From contig JBGSYN010000098.1 of NCBI GenBank assembly GCA_041750975.1, forward strand, positions 44,957 to 108,956: a stretch of 64,000 bases of DNA. Reading direction: 5' to 3'. Below are positions 1-8,416 of this stretch, piece after piece (position 1 is the first letter of the stretch; each line of letters begins with the position of its first letter). The notes under the pieces were generated by a model. That model saw only the letters and a list, made by a program, of their open reading frames with translations. It was not told where the DNA came from and searched no databases. The stretch is from JBGSYN01 sp041750975. GTDB taxonomy: Bacteria; Pseudomonadota; Alphaproteobacteria; Geminicoccales; Geminicoccaceae. The translations under genes and the position numbers were made by a program.

Positions 1-1
1 C

Positions 2-1882
2 TGCCATCTTCATTATCTCACGGGCCGGGCCGAAGAGCGTTTGACGTTCGATCTGCAGTCCGAGGTTGCGAGTCGGATGGAATATCGCGATCGCGGTCGA
101 ATCAGCGATGTCGAACGTTTCATGAAGCACTATTATCTGATCGCCAAGGATGTGGGCGATCTGACCCGGATCTTCTGCGCCGATCTCGAGGAGCGGCACC
201 AGCGCAAATCGACCATCGGGCTGCCTCGTTTCGGCTTCGGGCGCCGGCGTCAGGGCGGATTTCTCATTCAGCGCGGGCGCATCGGCGTCGAGGATCCGGC
301 ACTGTTCACCAAGCAGCCGATCAAGATTCTCGAGCTTTTTAGTCTGGCCCAGGCTCGGGATCTGGATATCCATCCTGAAGCGCTTCGCCTGATCGCCGAA
401 TGCCGCGCGCCCATATTCCGCGGTTTGTTGGACAATCCGGAAGCCAACCGGCTCTTTCTGGACATGCTGACCAGCCCCAAGGATCCGGCAACGACGCTGA
501 AACGGATGAACGAGGCCGGCGTTCTCGGCCGCTTCATTCCGGAATTCGGGCGCATCGTCGCGCAGATGCAGCACAATCTATATCACGTCTACACGGTCGA
601 CGAGCACACGATCCGCGCCATCGACAACCTGCATAAAATCGAGACCGGCGAGCTCAAGGAAGTTTTGCCGCTCGCGGTCGAGTTGATGCCGCAGATCGCC
701 TCCAGGCGGGATCTTTATGTGGCGGCGTTCCTGCATGACCTGGGGAAGGGCCGGAACCGCAATCATTCGATCGTCGGCGAGGAAATCGCGCGCGAGTTGT
801 GCCCGCGACTCGGCCTTACCGATAGCCAGACCGACATGGTCAGCTGGCTGGTGCGCGAACATCTGGTGATGAGTAATTTCGCCCTCAGGCGCGACACCGA
901 AGACCCGCAAACGGTGGCCGATTTCGTCAAGATCGTGCAGTCGCCCGAACGCCTTCGACTTCTGACGGTACTAACCATGGTCGATACCCATGCGGTCGGT
1001 CCCGGCGTCTGGAACGGCTGGAAGGGTCAGCTGCTGCGCGAGCTTTATCAAGAGGCTCAAGCCGCCATGAATCTGGGCGATCCGGTCGGCCGGCGGGCGC
1101 ACAGGATCGCCCAGGTCAAGGAAACTCTCGAGACCGAGCTCGACGCGCAGGGGCTGTTCGATTCGGCCGGCGCCTCTGCCTATATCGAGCGTCACGACGG
1201 CCGGTATCTCCTGAACTTTTCCACGAATGAATTGGTCCAGCACGCTCGCCTCGTACGCGAAGCGGACCGCGAGGCCATTCCTTTGGGGTTCGACTACCGG
1301 GTGGCTGCCGGCCAGGACCGCACCGAGCTCATCGTCTATGCGGCCGACCATCCTGGACTATTCATGAAGGTCGCAGGTGCCCTGGCGATAAGCGGTGTGT
1401 CCATCGTCGACGCTCGGATCTTCACGACATCCGACCTCATGGCCCTCGATGTGTTCGGCTTGCAGGATTCGACCGGTAATGCGGTCGAGCTCAGCGCCAG
1501 GCGGCAAGAGCGCATCCGCACCAATATCGAAAAGGCATTGCGTGGAGAGGTCAGCCTTGAGCGCGCCCTGCATGGCAAGCGATCGCTGCCGACGCGGGCC
1601 GACGTCTTCAAGGTCGAGCCCCGGGTGATCATCGACAACAATGCCAGCCGCACGCATACGCTGATCGAAGTCAACGGCCGCGACCGGCCCGGCTTACTTT
1701 ATGCACTCGCCAGCACCTTCATGCAGATGCGCCTGATCATCACCAGCGCCCATGTCAGCACCTTTGGCGAGCGCGTCGTCGATGTCTTCTACGTCAAGGA
1801 TGTGTTCGGCTTGAAAATCACCGCGCGCGCGCACCAGCATCGGCTCGAGACGGCGCTCAAAGCAGCGCTGGCCGAGGACTGA
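2..1882 (+). CDS. glnD: [Protein-PII] uridylyltransferase/uridylyl-removing enzyme, 5' end outside window
   Basis: The reading frame is open from base 2, so the gene begins before the window; 626 C-terminal residues are present. GlnD uridylylates and deuridylylates PII proteins according to glutamine level. The fragment opens with the end of the nucleotidyltransferase module (HYLTGRAEERLTFDLQ). An HD phosphohydrolase domain follows (LHDLGKGRNRNHS, near fragment residue 245), then two C-terminal ACT domains (near residues 442 and 552, each with a D-x-P/R-P-G-L turn). A TTG at 41 is not the real start because the conserved frame continues upstream. The catalytic N-terminal residues cannot be assessed. 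murJ follows after 9 nt, as in many Alphaproteobacteria. Confidence 0.96.
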   Translation, partial: CHLHYLTGRAEERLTFDLQSEVASRMEYRDRGRISDVERFMKHYYLIAKDVGDLTRIFCADLEERHQRKSTIGLPRFGFGRRRQGGFLIQRGRIGVEDPALFTKQPIKILELFSLAQARDLDIHPEALRLIAECRAPIFRGLLDNPEANRLFLDMLTSPKDPATTLKRMNEAGVLGRFIPEFGRIVAQMQHNLYHVYTVDEHTIRAIDNLHKIETGELKEVLPLAVELMPQIASRRDLYVAAFLHDLGKGRNRNHSIVGEEIARELCPRLGLTDSQTDMVSWLVREHLVMSNFALRRDTEDPQTVADFVKIVQSPERLRLLTVLTMVDTHAVGPGVWNGWKGQLLRELYQEAQAAMNLGDPVGRRAHRIAQVKETLETELDAQGLFDSAGASAYIERHDGRYLLNFSTNELVQHARLVREADREAIPLGFDYRVAAGQDRTELIVYAADHPGLFMKVAGALAISGVSIVDARIFTTSDLMALDVFGLQDSTGNAVELSARRQERIRTNIEKALRGEVSLERALHGKRSLPTRADVFKVEPRVIIDNNASRTHTLIEVNGRDRPGLLYALASTFMQMRLIITSAHVSTFGERVVDVFYVKDVFGLKITARAHQHRLETALKAALAED

Positions 1883-1891
1883 CAACGAACG

Positions 1892-3427
1892 ATGCGTGTG
1901 CTGTTCGGCGCCTTTTTGACGGTCGGCTCCCTGACCGGTGTCTCTCGCGTCACGGGCTTCCTCCGCGACCTGATGATCGCCGCCGTACTGGGTGCGGGCG
2001 GGTTGGCGGATGCCTTCTTCGTCAGCTTCAAGCTCGCCAATTTCCTCAGGCGTCTCTTTGCCGAGGGCGCCTTCAACGCCGGCTTCATTCCCCTGTTCGG
2101 CCGCACGCTCGAGACCGAGGGGCGGGAGGAGGCAATGCGTTTCGCATCGCAGGTCTTCTCCGTGATGCTCACGGTCTTGCTGGTCATCGTGCTGGTCGCC
2201 GAGATGACCATGCCCTGGCTGGTACGCGGCCTTGCCCCTGGCTTCGAGCCGGGCGGCGAGCGCTACGCCGTCGCCGTCTCGCTCAGCTACATCACCTTTC
2301 CCTACCTCCTATTCGTCTCGCTGGTGGCGATGGTGAGCGGAGTGATGAATTCGTTCGGCTATTTCGCGGCACCGGCCTTTGCCCCGGTTTTGTTGAACCT
2401 CGTCCTGATTGCGGCGATGCTTCTGGCGTTCCTGCATCCGGAGACGCCAGCCCATGCGCTGGCCTGGGGCGTGGCGATCGCGGGTGTGCTGCAGTTCATC
2501 TGGATCATGGCTGCGGCGCAACGCGCCGACATTCGCATCCGTATGACCCGTCCGCAGTTGACGGCCAGGATCAGGCGCCTGTTTCGTTTGGTGATGCCCG
2601 GCGTGTTCGGCTCCGGGGTCGCGCAGATCAATCTGCTGATCGATACCTGGTTCGCCTCGACCCTGGCGACGGGTGCCGTCTCTTATCTGTTTTATGCCGA
2701 CCGCCTCAATCAACTGCCGCTCGGCATGATCGGCATTGCTGTCGGCACGGCGTTGTTGCCCTTGCTGACGCGCCAGCTTCGAGGCGGTCTCGAGACGCAA
2801 GCCATGGATACCCAGAACCGGGCGCTTGAGCTTGCCCTCTTCTTCACGATGCCTGCGGCAACCGCGTTGATCGTCATCAGCTATCCGATCATTGAAGTTC
2901 TGTTCGAACGAGGCGCTTTCGATGCGACGGCAACGGCCGCCACCGCCGCGGCGCTTCAGGCATTTGCCCTGGGGCTGCCTGCCTATGTTCTGACCAAGGT
3001 TCTGGCGCCGGCCTTCTTTGCCCGGGAAGACACGGCGACCCCGGTCAAGGTCGCGGCATCGGCCCTGGTCACCAATATCGTCCTCATTCTCGCTTTGATC
3101 GGTCCCCTGGCGCATGTCGGCATCGCCCTCGCCACAGCGCTCTCCAATTGGCTCAACGCCATGCTGTTGTTTTTCCTGTTACGGCGGCGCGGCCACCTTG
3201 CGCTCGATCGACGACTATTGCAGCGGCTTTTGGCCTTTGCTTTGGGCTGCGTGACCATGGCCGCCCTTTTACTGGGAACCCTCATGCTTTCCTTCGATCT
3301 GCCGTCCTGGGTCGAACTCTGTTTGTTGATCTTTCTCGGCAGTCTCGGTTACCTGGGCGCCACTTATATCGCGGGGGGGATCGATCCACACGAGATCCGG
3401 TCCCTGTTGCGCGTCAAGCGGGCTTGA
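1892..3427 (+). CDS. murJ: Lipid II flippase MurJ (MviN family)
   Basis: This 511-residue polytopic inner-membrane protein is expected to flip lipid II to the periplasm for peptidoglycan synthesis. The N-terminus carries the family signature (GSLTGVSRVTGFLRD, then ADAFFVSFKLANFLRRLFAE). Hydrophobic segments run to the end, consistent with about 14 helices. Charged residues inside the membrane region near DTWFAST and FYADRLNQLP match the MVIN family. The ATG lies 9 nt after glnD, suggesting co-transcription, and trpS follows 71 nt downstream. Length is normal for the family. Confidence 0.96.
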   Translation: MRVLFGAFLTVGSLTGVSRVTGFLRDLMIAAVLGAGGLADAFFVSFKLANFLRRLFAEGAFNAGFIPLFGRTLETEGREEAMRFASQVFSVMLTVLLVIVLVAEMTMPWLVRGLAPGFEPGGERYAVAVSLSYITFPYLLFVSLVAMVSGVMNSFGYFAAPAFAPVLLNLVLIAAMLLAFLHPETPAHALAWGVAIAGVLQFIWIMAAAQRADIRIRMTRPQLTARIRRLFRLVMPGVFGSGVAQINLLIDTWFASTLATGAVSYLFYADRLNQLPLGMIGIAVGTALLPLLTRQLRGGLETQAMDTQNRALELALFFTMPAATALIVISYPIIEVLFERGAFDATATAATAAALQAFALGLPAYVLTKVLAPAFFAREDTATPVKVAASALVTNIVLILALIGPLAHVGIALATALSNWLNAMLLFFLLRRRGHLALDRRLLQRLLAFALGCVTMAALLLGTLMLSFDLPSWVELCLLIFLGSLGYLGATYIAGGIDPHEIRSLLRVKRA

Positions 3428-3498
3428 CTGCGGGAGCCGGCTCGTGTGCTAACGGTTCCCCGCAAATAACAGGCGCCACCAAACCAGGAAAAATAACG

Positions 3499-4494
3499 AT
3501 GAAGGGCCGGATCTTCTCAGGCATCCAGCCGACCCATGGAATTCATTTGGGCAACTATCTGGGCGCCATCCGCTATTGGGTGTCGATGCAGGCGGACTAT
3601 GAATGCACCTATTGCATTGTCGACCAGCATGCGCTGACAACGCTGCAAGATGGAAAAGCCATGGCGGCGAACAGCCGCGAGGTTGCAGCTGCCCTGATCG
3701 CCTCGGGGATCGATCCCGCGAACTCCACATTGTTCGTGCAGAGTGCCGTGCCGGCCCATGCGCAACTCGCTTGGATCCTGAACTGCGTGACGCCGATCGG
3801 TTGGCTGAACCGGATGACCCAATTCAAGGAGAAGGCGGGGAAGAACCGTGAGAACGCGGTCGTCGGCCTTTACGTCTATCCGGTTCTGCAGGCAGCCGAC
3901 ATCCTTGCGCACAAGGCGACCCACGTGCCGGTCGGCGAGGACCAGAAGCAGCATCTCGAACTATCACGCGACATCGCAAGCTCGTTCAATCGGAGGTTCG
4001 GCGTGGAGTTCTTTCCGTTGCCCGAACCGATGATCCAGGGCGAGGCCACGAGGGTCATGTCGCTGCGAGACGGCTCCAAGAAAATGAGCAAATCGGACAG
4101 TTCGGACATGTCGCGGATCAGCCTGACGGATGACGCCGACACGATTTCGCTGAAGTTCAAGCGGGCCAAATCGGATAGCGTCCAAGGCCTCAGCTACGAT
4201 CCGGACAACCGTCCAGAGGCCGCCAACCTGTTGACGATTTTCGCCGCATTGAGCGAGCGGAGCCGAAGCCAGGTCGAGGCCGAATACGCCAATGCCCAGT
4301 TTTCGGCATTCAAGACCGATCTGGCGGATCTCGCCGTTGCCAAGCTGGCCCCGATTGCCACTGAAATGCGCAAGCTTCTGGAGGATCCGGCCGAGATCGA
4401 TCGCATTCTCGATGCCGGTGCGGCACGTGCCAACGAGCGTGCCGAAGGCGTTCTGCGGCAGGTCCACGAAATCATCGGGTTTGCGCATACCTGA
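3499..4494 (+). CDS. trpS: Tryptophanyl-tRNA synthetase
   Basis: Class I aminoacyl-tRNA synthetase charging tRNA-Trp. The ATG at 3499 gives 331 residues, the normal bacterial length, and starts directly at the conserved MKGRIFSGIQPTHGIHLGNY. The HIGH-type motif is within that stretch and the KMSKS motif appears as KKMSKSD. The core PVLQAADILAHKATHVPVG matches TrpRS. The frame stays open upstream to 3148 inside murJ, but that extension is out-of-frame murJ sequence and is rejected. A purine-rich stretch, accaggaaaaataacg, precedes the ATG. Confidence 0.97.
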   Translation: MKGRIFSGIQPTHGIHLGNYLGAIRYWVSMQADYECTYCIVDQHALTTLQDGKAMAANSREVAAALIASGIDPANSTLFVQSAVPAHAQLAWILNCVTPIGWLNRMTQFKEKAGKNRENAVVGLYVYPVLQAADILAHKATHVPVGEDQKQHLELSRDIASSFNRRFGVEFFPLPEPMIQGEATRVMSLRDGSKKMSKSDSSDMSRISLTDDADTISLKFKRAKSDSVQGLSYDPDNRPEAANLLTIFAALSERSRSQVEAEYANAQFSAFKTDLADLAVAKLAPIATEMRKLLEDPAEIDRILDAGAARANERAEGVLRQVHEIIGFAHT

Positions 4495-4612
4495 TGCGCA
4501 TTTCTCCAGATCGGAACCTCGGCGGCCAAGTCGGGCCTTGCGAGCGGCAGCGAAACGGTACACCACTTGACGCCAGCGGCGGTTGCCGCCTCGACAGCAT
4601 CAGGATGGTTTG

Positions 4613-5557
4613 ATGGCCTATCTCGACCAGAGTTCGCAGATAAGCAGCCGCAAGAAATGGCTACTTGCGCCGCTGACCCTGCTGGTTCTGCTGGTCGTCT
4701 ATTTCGTCGGCGGTATGATCTACTTTCATAACATCGACGACGACCCGGATTTCGGCCGGTCTCTGGTTGTCCCGACCGGCGCCAGTCATACCGTGGCGGT
4801 GACCGCGGCCTTGATCGAGCGCGAGGTCGATATCAATAATTGGGTCTCCAATGATCCGCTAATCTTTCCAAGCGCTTGGCTCGACAACATGCCGAATTTT
4901 CAACAGGGTATGTTTCAAGCGCTCTCGCGTTTCGCCGTCGAACTCTCCGATCAGATCGCGCGTGTCCGGGGCTCGAGCCGGATCGACCCCGATCTCGAAA
5001 ACGCCGCGGGCGCGCTGCGTTACCCCGGTGACGTCTGGGTCTTCGATTTCAGCACCTTCAGTCTTCGCGAACGCTCGGAAAGCCAGTACCGACAGGCGGC
5101 TGCAAGCTTGCTCCGCTTCAACGAGCGGCTGGTCTCCGGCGATGCCGTGTTCGAGCGCCGCTCCGACAATCTCCTAACCACGCTCGACCGTTTCGCCTCG
5201 GACCTTGGCGGCTCGTCCGCCTTATTGTTCGAGTTTGTCGAGACGCGCGCCGGCAGCTTTTTCGATTTCCAATCGGACGACGTGTTTTACGCGACCAAGG
5301 GCCGTCTTTATGCCTATTTGATCCTGTTGCAGGCAATGCGGCTGGATTTCGCCGAAATCATCGAGGAGCGCGACCTCGCACCGCTTTGGGAGGAGATGGT
5401 TGACAGCATGCGGCTGGCGGCATTGCTCAACCCCTGGATCGTCATGAATGGAACACCGGATAGTATGATCAGGCCCAATCATCTGGCCGCCCAGGGATTT
5501 CTATTGCTGCGGGCGCGGACGCAATTGCGCGAGATCACTAATGTGCTCTTGAAGTGA
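4613..5557 (+). CDS. DUF2333 family membrane-anchored protein
   Basis: A 314-residue protein matching in layout the uncharacterised DUF2333 family. It has one N-terminal transmembrane segment (residues about 19-39, LLAPLTLLVLLVVYFVGG) and a long, probably periplasmic, mostly helical domain. Conserved-looking stretches include NDPLIFPSAWLDNMPNFQQG and the C-terminal NPWIVMNGTPDSMIRPNHLAAQG. The function is unknown. ATG 4613 has AGGA seven bases upstream, and a TTG 30 nt earlier in frame is less likely. The stop codon lies inside the first copy of a 20-bp tandem duplication (5543-5583). Confidence 0.82.
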   Translation: MAYLDQSSQISSRKKWLLAPLTLLVLLVVYFVGGMIYFHNIDDDPDFGRSLVVPTGASHTVAVTAALIEREVDINNWVSNDPLIFPSAWLDNMPNFQQGMFQALSRFAVELSDQIARVRGSSRIDPDLENAAGALRYPGDVWVFDFSTFSLRERSESQYRQAAASLLRFNERLVSGDAVFERRSDNLLTTLDRFASDLGGSSALLFEFVETRAGSFFDFQSDDVFYATKGRLYAYLILLQAMRLDFAEIIEERDLAPLWEEMVDSMRLAALLNPWIVMNGTPDSMIRPNHLAAQGFLLLRARTQLREITNVLLK

Positions 5558-5583
5558 TGCGCGTGCTATTGAAGTGGTGGCGC
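5543..5583 (+). repeat. Imperfect 20-bp tandem duplication across the DUF2333 stop codon
   Basis: Copy 1 (5543-5562, gtgctcttgaagtgatgcgc) is followed at once by copy 2 (5563-5583, gtgctattgaagtggtggcgc). They differ by two substitutions and one inserted base. The TGA stop of the upstream gene is in copy 1, and in copy 2 the matching TGA has become TGG. It looks like an old local slippage event; no function is implied. Confidence 0.8.
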
Positions 5584-5659
5584 GAAAACAGCATCTCAAT
5601 CCAAGCGTTACACCAAACGAATTTCGATGATCACAGGTGCGCGCCGCCAAGGAGAGAGG

Positions 5660-6217
5660 ATGTTTATCCAGACTGAACAAACGCCAAACCCCGCGACATT
5701 GAAGTTTTTGCCGGGCGCCGGTGTAATTTCAGAGTTGACCCTCGACTTCACGGCAATTGAGCAGGCCGAGGCCAAATCGCCTCTTGCCGCCCGCTTGTTC
5801 GGTGTCGACGGTGTCACCGGGGTCTATATCGGCCGTGACTTCGTCAGCGTGACCAAGGATGACGGCGAGGACTGGTACGAGCTCAAGCCGGCAGTACTGG
5901 GTGCGATCATGGATCATTTCATGTCGGGTATGCCCGTTGTCGATCCGGCGCTCGAAGCCGAGGCCGAGCCGGTTGGCGAGGTCGAAGACGATGAGACGGT
6001 CCGCCAGATCAAGGAATTGATCGACACCCGGGTGCGGCCGGCCGTGGCGCAGGATGGCGGCGATATCGTCTTCCATGGGTTCGAGCGCGGGATCGTTTAC
6101 CTGCACATGCAAGGCGCCTGTTCCGGGTGCCCCAGTTCCGTGATCACGCTCAAGAGCGGGATCGAGAACCTGCTGCGTCATTATGTGCCCGACGTGACGG
6201 AAGTCCGTCAGATCTGA
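5660..6217 (+). CDS. nfuA: NfuA-type Fe-S cluster carrier (NifU domain protein)
   Basis: A 185-residue Fe-S scaffold/carrier. The N-terminal Nfu domain begins MFIQTEQTPNPATLKFLPG, typical of the alphaproteobacterial and mitochondrial Nfu1 family. The C-terminal NifU domain carries the cluster-ligating CxxC (GACSGCPSS, Cys154 and Cys157). The two are joined by an acidic linker (EAEAEPVGEVEDDE). ATG 5660 has a strong ggagagag ribosome site; an in-frame start 33 nt upstream lacks one. tsaB follows 22 nt downstream. Confidence 0.95.
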   Translation: MFIQTEQTPNPATLKFLPGAGVISELTLDFTAIEQAEAKSPLAARLFGVDGVTGVYIGRDFVSVTKDDGEDWYELKPAVLGAIMDHFMSGMPVVDPALEAEAEPVGEVEDDETVRQIKELIDTRVRPAVAQDGGDIVFHGFERGIVYLHMQGACSGCPSSVITLKSGIENLLRHYVPDVTEVRQI

Positions 6218-6239
6218 CGCCTCGGCCTGCGGCAGTCCC

Positions 6240-6932
6240 TTGCGCCTTTTGGGGTTTGATACTTCGGCGGGGCGTTGTTCCGCGGCCCTAGGTGAGGCCG
6301 GCGAGGTGCTGGCTTCACGCGATGAGGAACTACAGCGTGGGCATGCCGAGCGGCTGATGCCGATGATCAAGGCGGTGCTGGCCGACGGCCACACCCGATG
6401 GCCGCAAATCGACTGCATCGTCGTGACCACCGGTCCGGGAAGTTTCACCGGAATCCGCACAGGTATCGCTGCGGCCCGAGCGCTGGCTTTGGCCATACCG
6501 GCCGAGGTTTTGCCGTTAACGGTTTTCGATGTGCTGGCAGATACAGTCACAACGTCCGCGCCCGACGATCGTCGGGCGGTTCTGGCAGTCCTCGATGCTC
6601 GTCGCGATCAAGTTTACGCTCAGCTTTTCGATGGCATTGGCCAACCCCTCGCAGCGCCACTGTGCGGCGATGCGGGCGAAATCGCCGGGTCGCTTCCGCC
6701 CGACTGCCGGGCCGTCGGGAGCGGTGCCGATCTGATCGCTGCTCATCGTGACGATTGCGAGACGGTCGACATCGCGCTTGAGGCGCGCTACCTCCTTGCG
6801 ACCGCTTGGCGGCGGCTCGACGACGGGGCGAAGCCGGTGCGGGGATTTGACGTATACCCCTTGTATTTGCGGCCACCGGATGCCAATCCGGTGGCCGGTC
6901 GGTCCCTTCTCGAGGTTGCGGCGCGACGATGA
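6240..6932 (+). CDS. tsaB: tRNA threonylcarbamoyladenosine biosynthesis protein TsaB
   Basis: A 230-residue ASKHA-fold partner of TsaD needed for the universal t6A37 tRNA modification. It begins LLGFDTSAGRCSAALG and contains the diagnostic VTTGPGSFTGIRTGIAAAR. The protein starts at a TTG, and no ATG lies closer to the conserved LLGFDTS. Its TGA overlaps the ATG of rimI (ATGA), so the two genes are probably translationally coupled, a common alphaproteobacterial arrangement. Confidence 0.94.
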   Translation: MRLLGFDTSAGRCSAALGEAGEVLASRDEELQRGHAERLMPMIKAVLADGHTRWPQIDCIVVTTGPGSFTGIRTGIAAARALALAIPAEVLPLTVFDVLADTVTTSAPDDRRAVLAVLDARRDQVYAQLFDGIGQPLAAPLCGDAGEIAGSLPPDCRAVGSGADLIAAHRDDCETVDIALEARYLLATAWRRLDDGAKPVRGFDVYPLYLRPPDANPVAGRSLLEVAARR

Positions 6933-7495
6933 TCCGGCTCAACAGGCCGAGTTCCATATCCATCCGACCCGTGGGGCCCTTCGATCTGGGCCGCCTCGCC
7001 AAGTTACATAAGGTCTGTTTCGAGGATTCCTGGAACCGCTCGGATCTGGCGCATCTGTTGGCACTACCCGGCGGTTTCGGTTTGGTCGCCCGCCTGTTCG
7101 AGGGCGGTCTTGCCGGGCTCGATGGCATACGCGGGGTCGGTTTCAGCTTGTGCAGAACGGTCCGGGACGAATGCGAATTGCTTTCGATCGGCGTGGCGCC
7201 GAGCTTTCGCCGCCGCCGAGTCGCGACGGCCTTGGTCCGGGCCAGCATGGAGCGTTGCTGGGAGTTGGGCGCTCGGGCTATGTTTCTCGAGGTGGCAGTC
7301 GATAACGCCTCGGCTATGCGTCTTTATGAAGAACACGGCTTTGAGAAAGTCGGGACTCGCGCCGATTACTACCAGCGTGCCAATGGTTCGAGAGCGAATG
7401 CGTTTACGATGAGATGTGATTTGATCGCGACATTTGCGGCACCGTGTAGTGATCTCGGCCATGGCAATGAAATGTTGCGACGGGAACGTGGCTGA
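6929..7495 (+). CDS. rimI: Ribosomal-protein-S18-alanine N-acetyltransferase (GNAT family)
   Basis: A 188-residue GNAT acetyltransferase. The acetyl-CoA motif A region reads LLSIGVAPSFRRRRVATALV, followed by FLEVAVDNASAMRLYEEHGF, typical of RimI. By family it acetylates the N-terminal Ala of S18, though some homologues act more broadly. The start overlaps the tsaB stop by 4 nt. A tail of about 25 residues after the GNAT fold (from about residue 164) is longer than in E. coli RimI, and its role is unclear. Confidence 0.9.
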   Translation: MIRLNRPSSISIRPVGPFDLGRLAKLHKVCFEDSWNRSDLAHLLALPGGFGLVARLFEGGLAGLDGIRGVGFSLCRTVRDECELLSIGVAPSFRRRRVATALVRASMERCWELGARAMFLEVAVDNASAMRLYEEHGFEKVGTRADYYQRANGSRANAFTMRCDLIATFAAPCSDLGHGNEMLRRERG

Positions 7496-7679
7496 TCATT
7501 TAGGATCCAGTATCGCGTTGCGATTGCAATTTTGCCACCGCTTAACATCCCAAGGTCTCCACTGAAGCCATTTCCATGCCCGCCACGGTTCGGCAATAAA
7601 CCGGGCCTTGCGATCCAGGTTCCCCTCAAACCTGTCAGACGATTGCTGCTGAAGTTCAGCACCGCCTTTAGTCGGTACT

Positions 7680-7806
7680 AGCAAAACTCACATTTTTTTA
7701 AGCTATGGTGTCGAATTCTTAAAAATAAGGGGTTGCCCTCTTTATTTTCGTAGTTATCTTGCAGCATTGCTAAGTTAACTTCTACGTAAAAACGGACAAC
7801 AACACG
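7680..7806 (+). promoter_or_regulatory. AT-rich upstream region of the MucR gene
   Basis: The gap 7496-7806 carries no gene. Its first 180 bases show nothing I can name. From about 7680 it becomes much richer in A/T than the surroundings, with runs such as ttttttaagctatgg, cttaaaaataagg and tttattttcgtagttatc, plus a near-palindromic pair ttttcgtag/ctacgtaaaa. Ros/MucR proteins are known to bind AT-rich DNA and often repress their own genes, so this is a plausible promoter with autoregulatory sites. Exact -10/-35 boxes are not assigned. Confidence 0.4.
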
Positions 7807-8244
7807 ATGGGTGAACAATTAAGTCACAATGAACTGCTGTCATTGACGACAGAGATCGTGGCTTCGCATGTTTCCAACAATACGGTTGCGGTGAGTGACC
7901 TGCCGCAAATCATCAAGCTCGTTTTCGCTTCTCTTGCCAGTCAAGGATCCGAAGAGCGGGAGCTCGAACCGGAGAAGCCTGTTCCTGCAATATCCGTGAA
8001 GAAGTCGGTTCAACCGGAATTCATTGTTTGTCTCGAGGACGGCAAGAAGCTCAAAATGCTGAAGCGCCATCTCAAGACCCGTTACGACATGACACCGGAC
8101 GACTATCGGAAGCGTTGGGGCCTGTCGGACGACTATCCGATGGTAGCGCCCAATTACGCCGAGCAGCGTTCGACCCTGGCGAAGAAGATCGGTCTCGGCA
8201 CGAAACCGCGCGCCCGCGGCCGCCGGGTGGCTGCCGCATCGTAA
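7807..8244 (+). CDS. mucR: MucR/Ros family transcriptional regulator
   Basis: A 145-residue regulator of the alphaproteobacterial Ros/MucR family, which controls exopolysaccharide, motility and cell-cycle genes by binding AT-rich DNA. The core reads SVQPEFIVCLEDGKKLKMLKRHL then MTPDDYRKRWGLSDDYPMVAPNYAE. Zinc-finger positions are Cys75-x2-Asp78-x9-His88, with Tyr93 near the expected second His. It therefore resembles family members with altered or missing zinc ligands. The N-terminal ~45 residues match the MucR oligomerisation region. It stands alone, with an AT-rich region before it and a terminator after it. Confidence 0.93.
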   Translation: MGEQLSHNELLSLTTEIVASHVSNNTVAVSDLPQIIKLVFASLASQGSEERELEPEKPVPAISVKKSVQPEFIVCLEDGKKLKMLKRHLKTRYDMTPDDYRKRWGLSDDYPMVAPNYAEQRSTLAKKIGLGTKPRARGRRVAAAS

Positions 8245-8270
8245 CAAGCTGTCAACGTTGGTTGCTTCTA

Positions 8271-8294
8271 AGGGCGCTTGACTGCGCCCTTTTT
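8271..8294 (+). terminator. Rho-independent terminator after mucR
   Basis: A perfect 7-bp stem, agggcgc (8271-8277) with gcgccct (8284-8290), has a 6-nt loop and is followed by a short T-run (8290-8294). It lies 26 nt past the mucR stop and separates it from miaB. Confidence 0.9.
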
Positions 8295-8416
8295 CGTGCT
8301 CACGACCGATTCAGGTCAATTCGCCTTTTCCGGCAAAGGTACAATTCGACTTGACGGCCCTCCAGCGGTCCTTATCTGAGCGTTATCGGTATGCATGTCT
8401 GAGCCGTCGAGGGACG

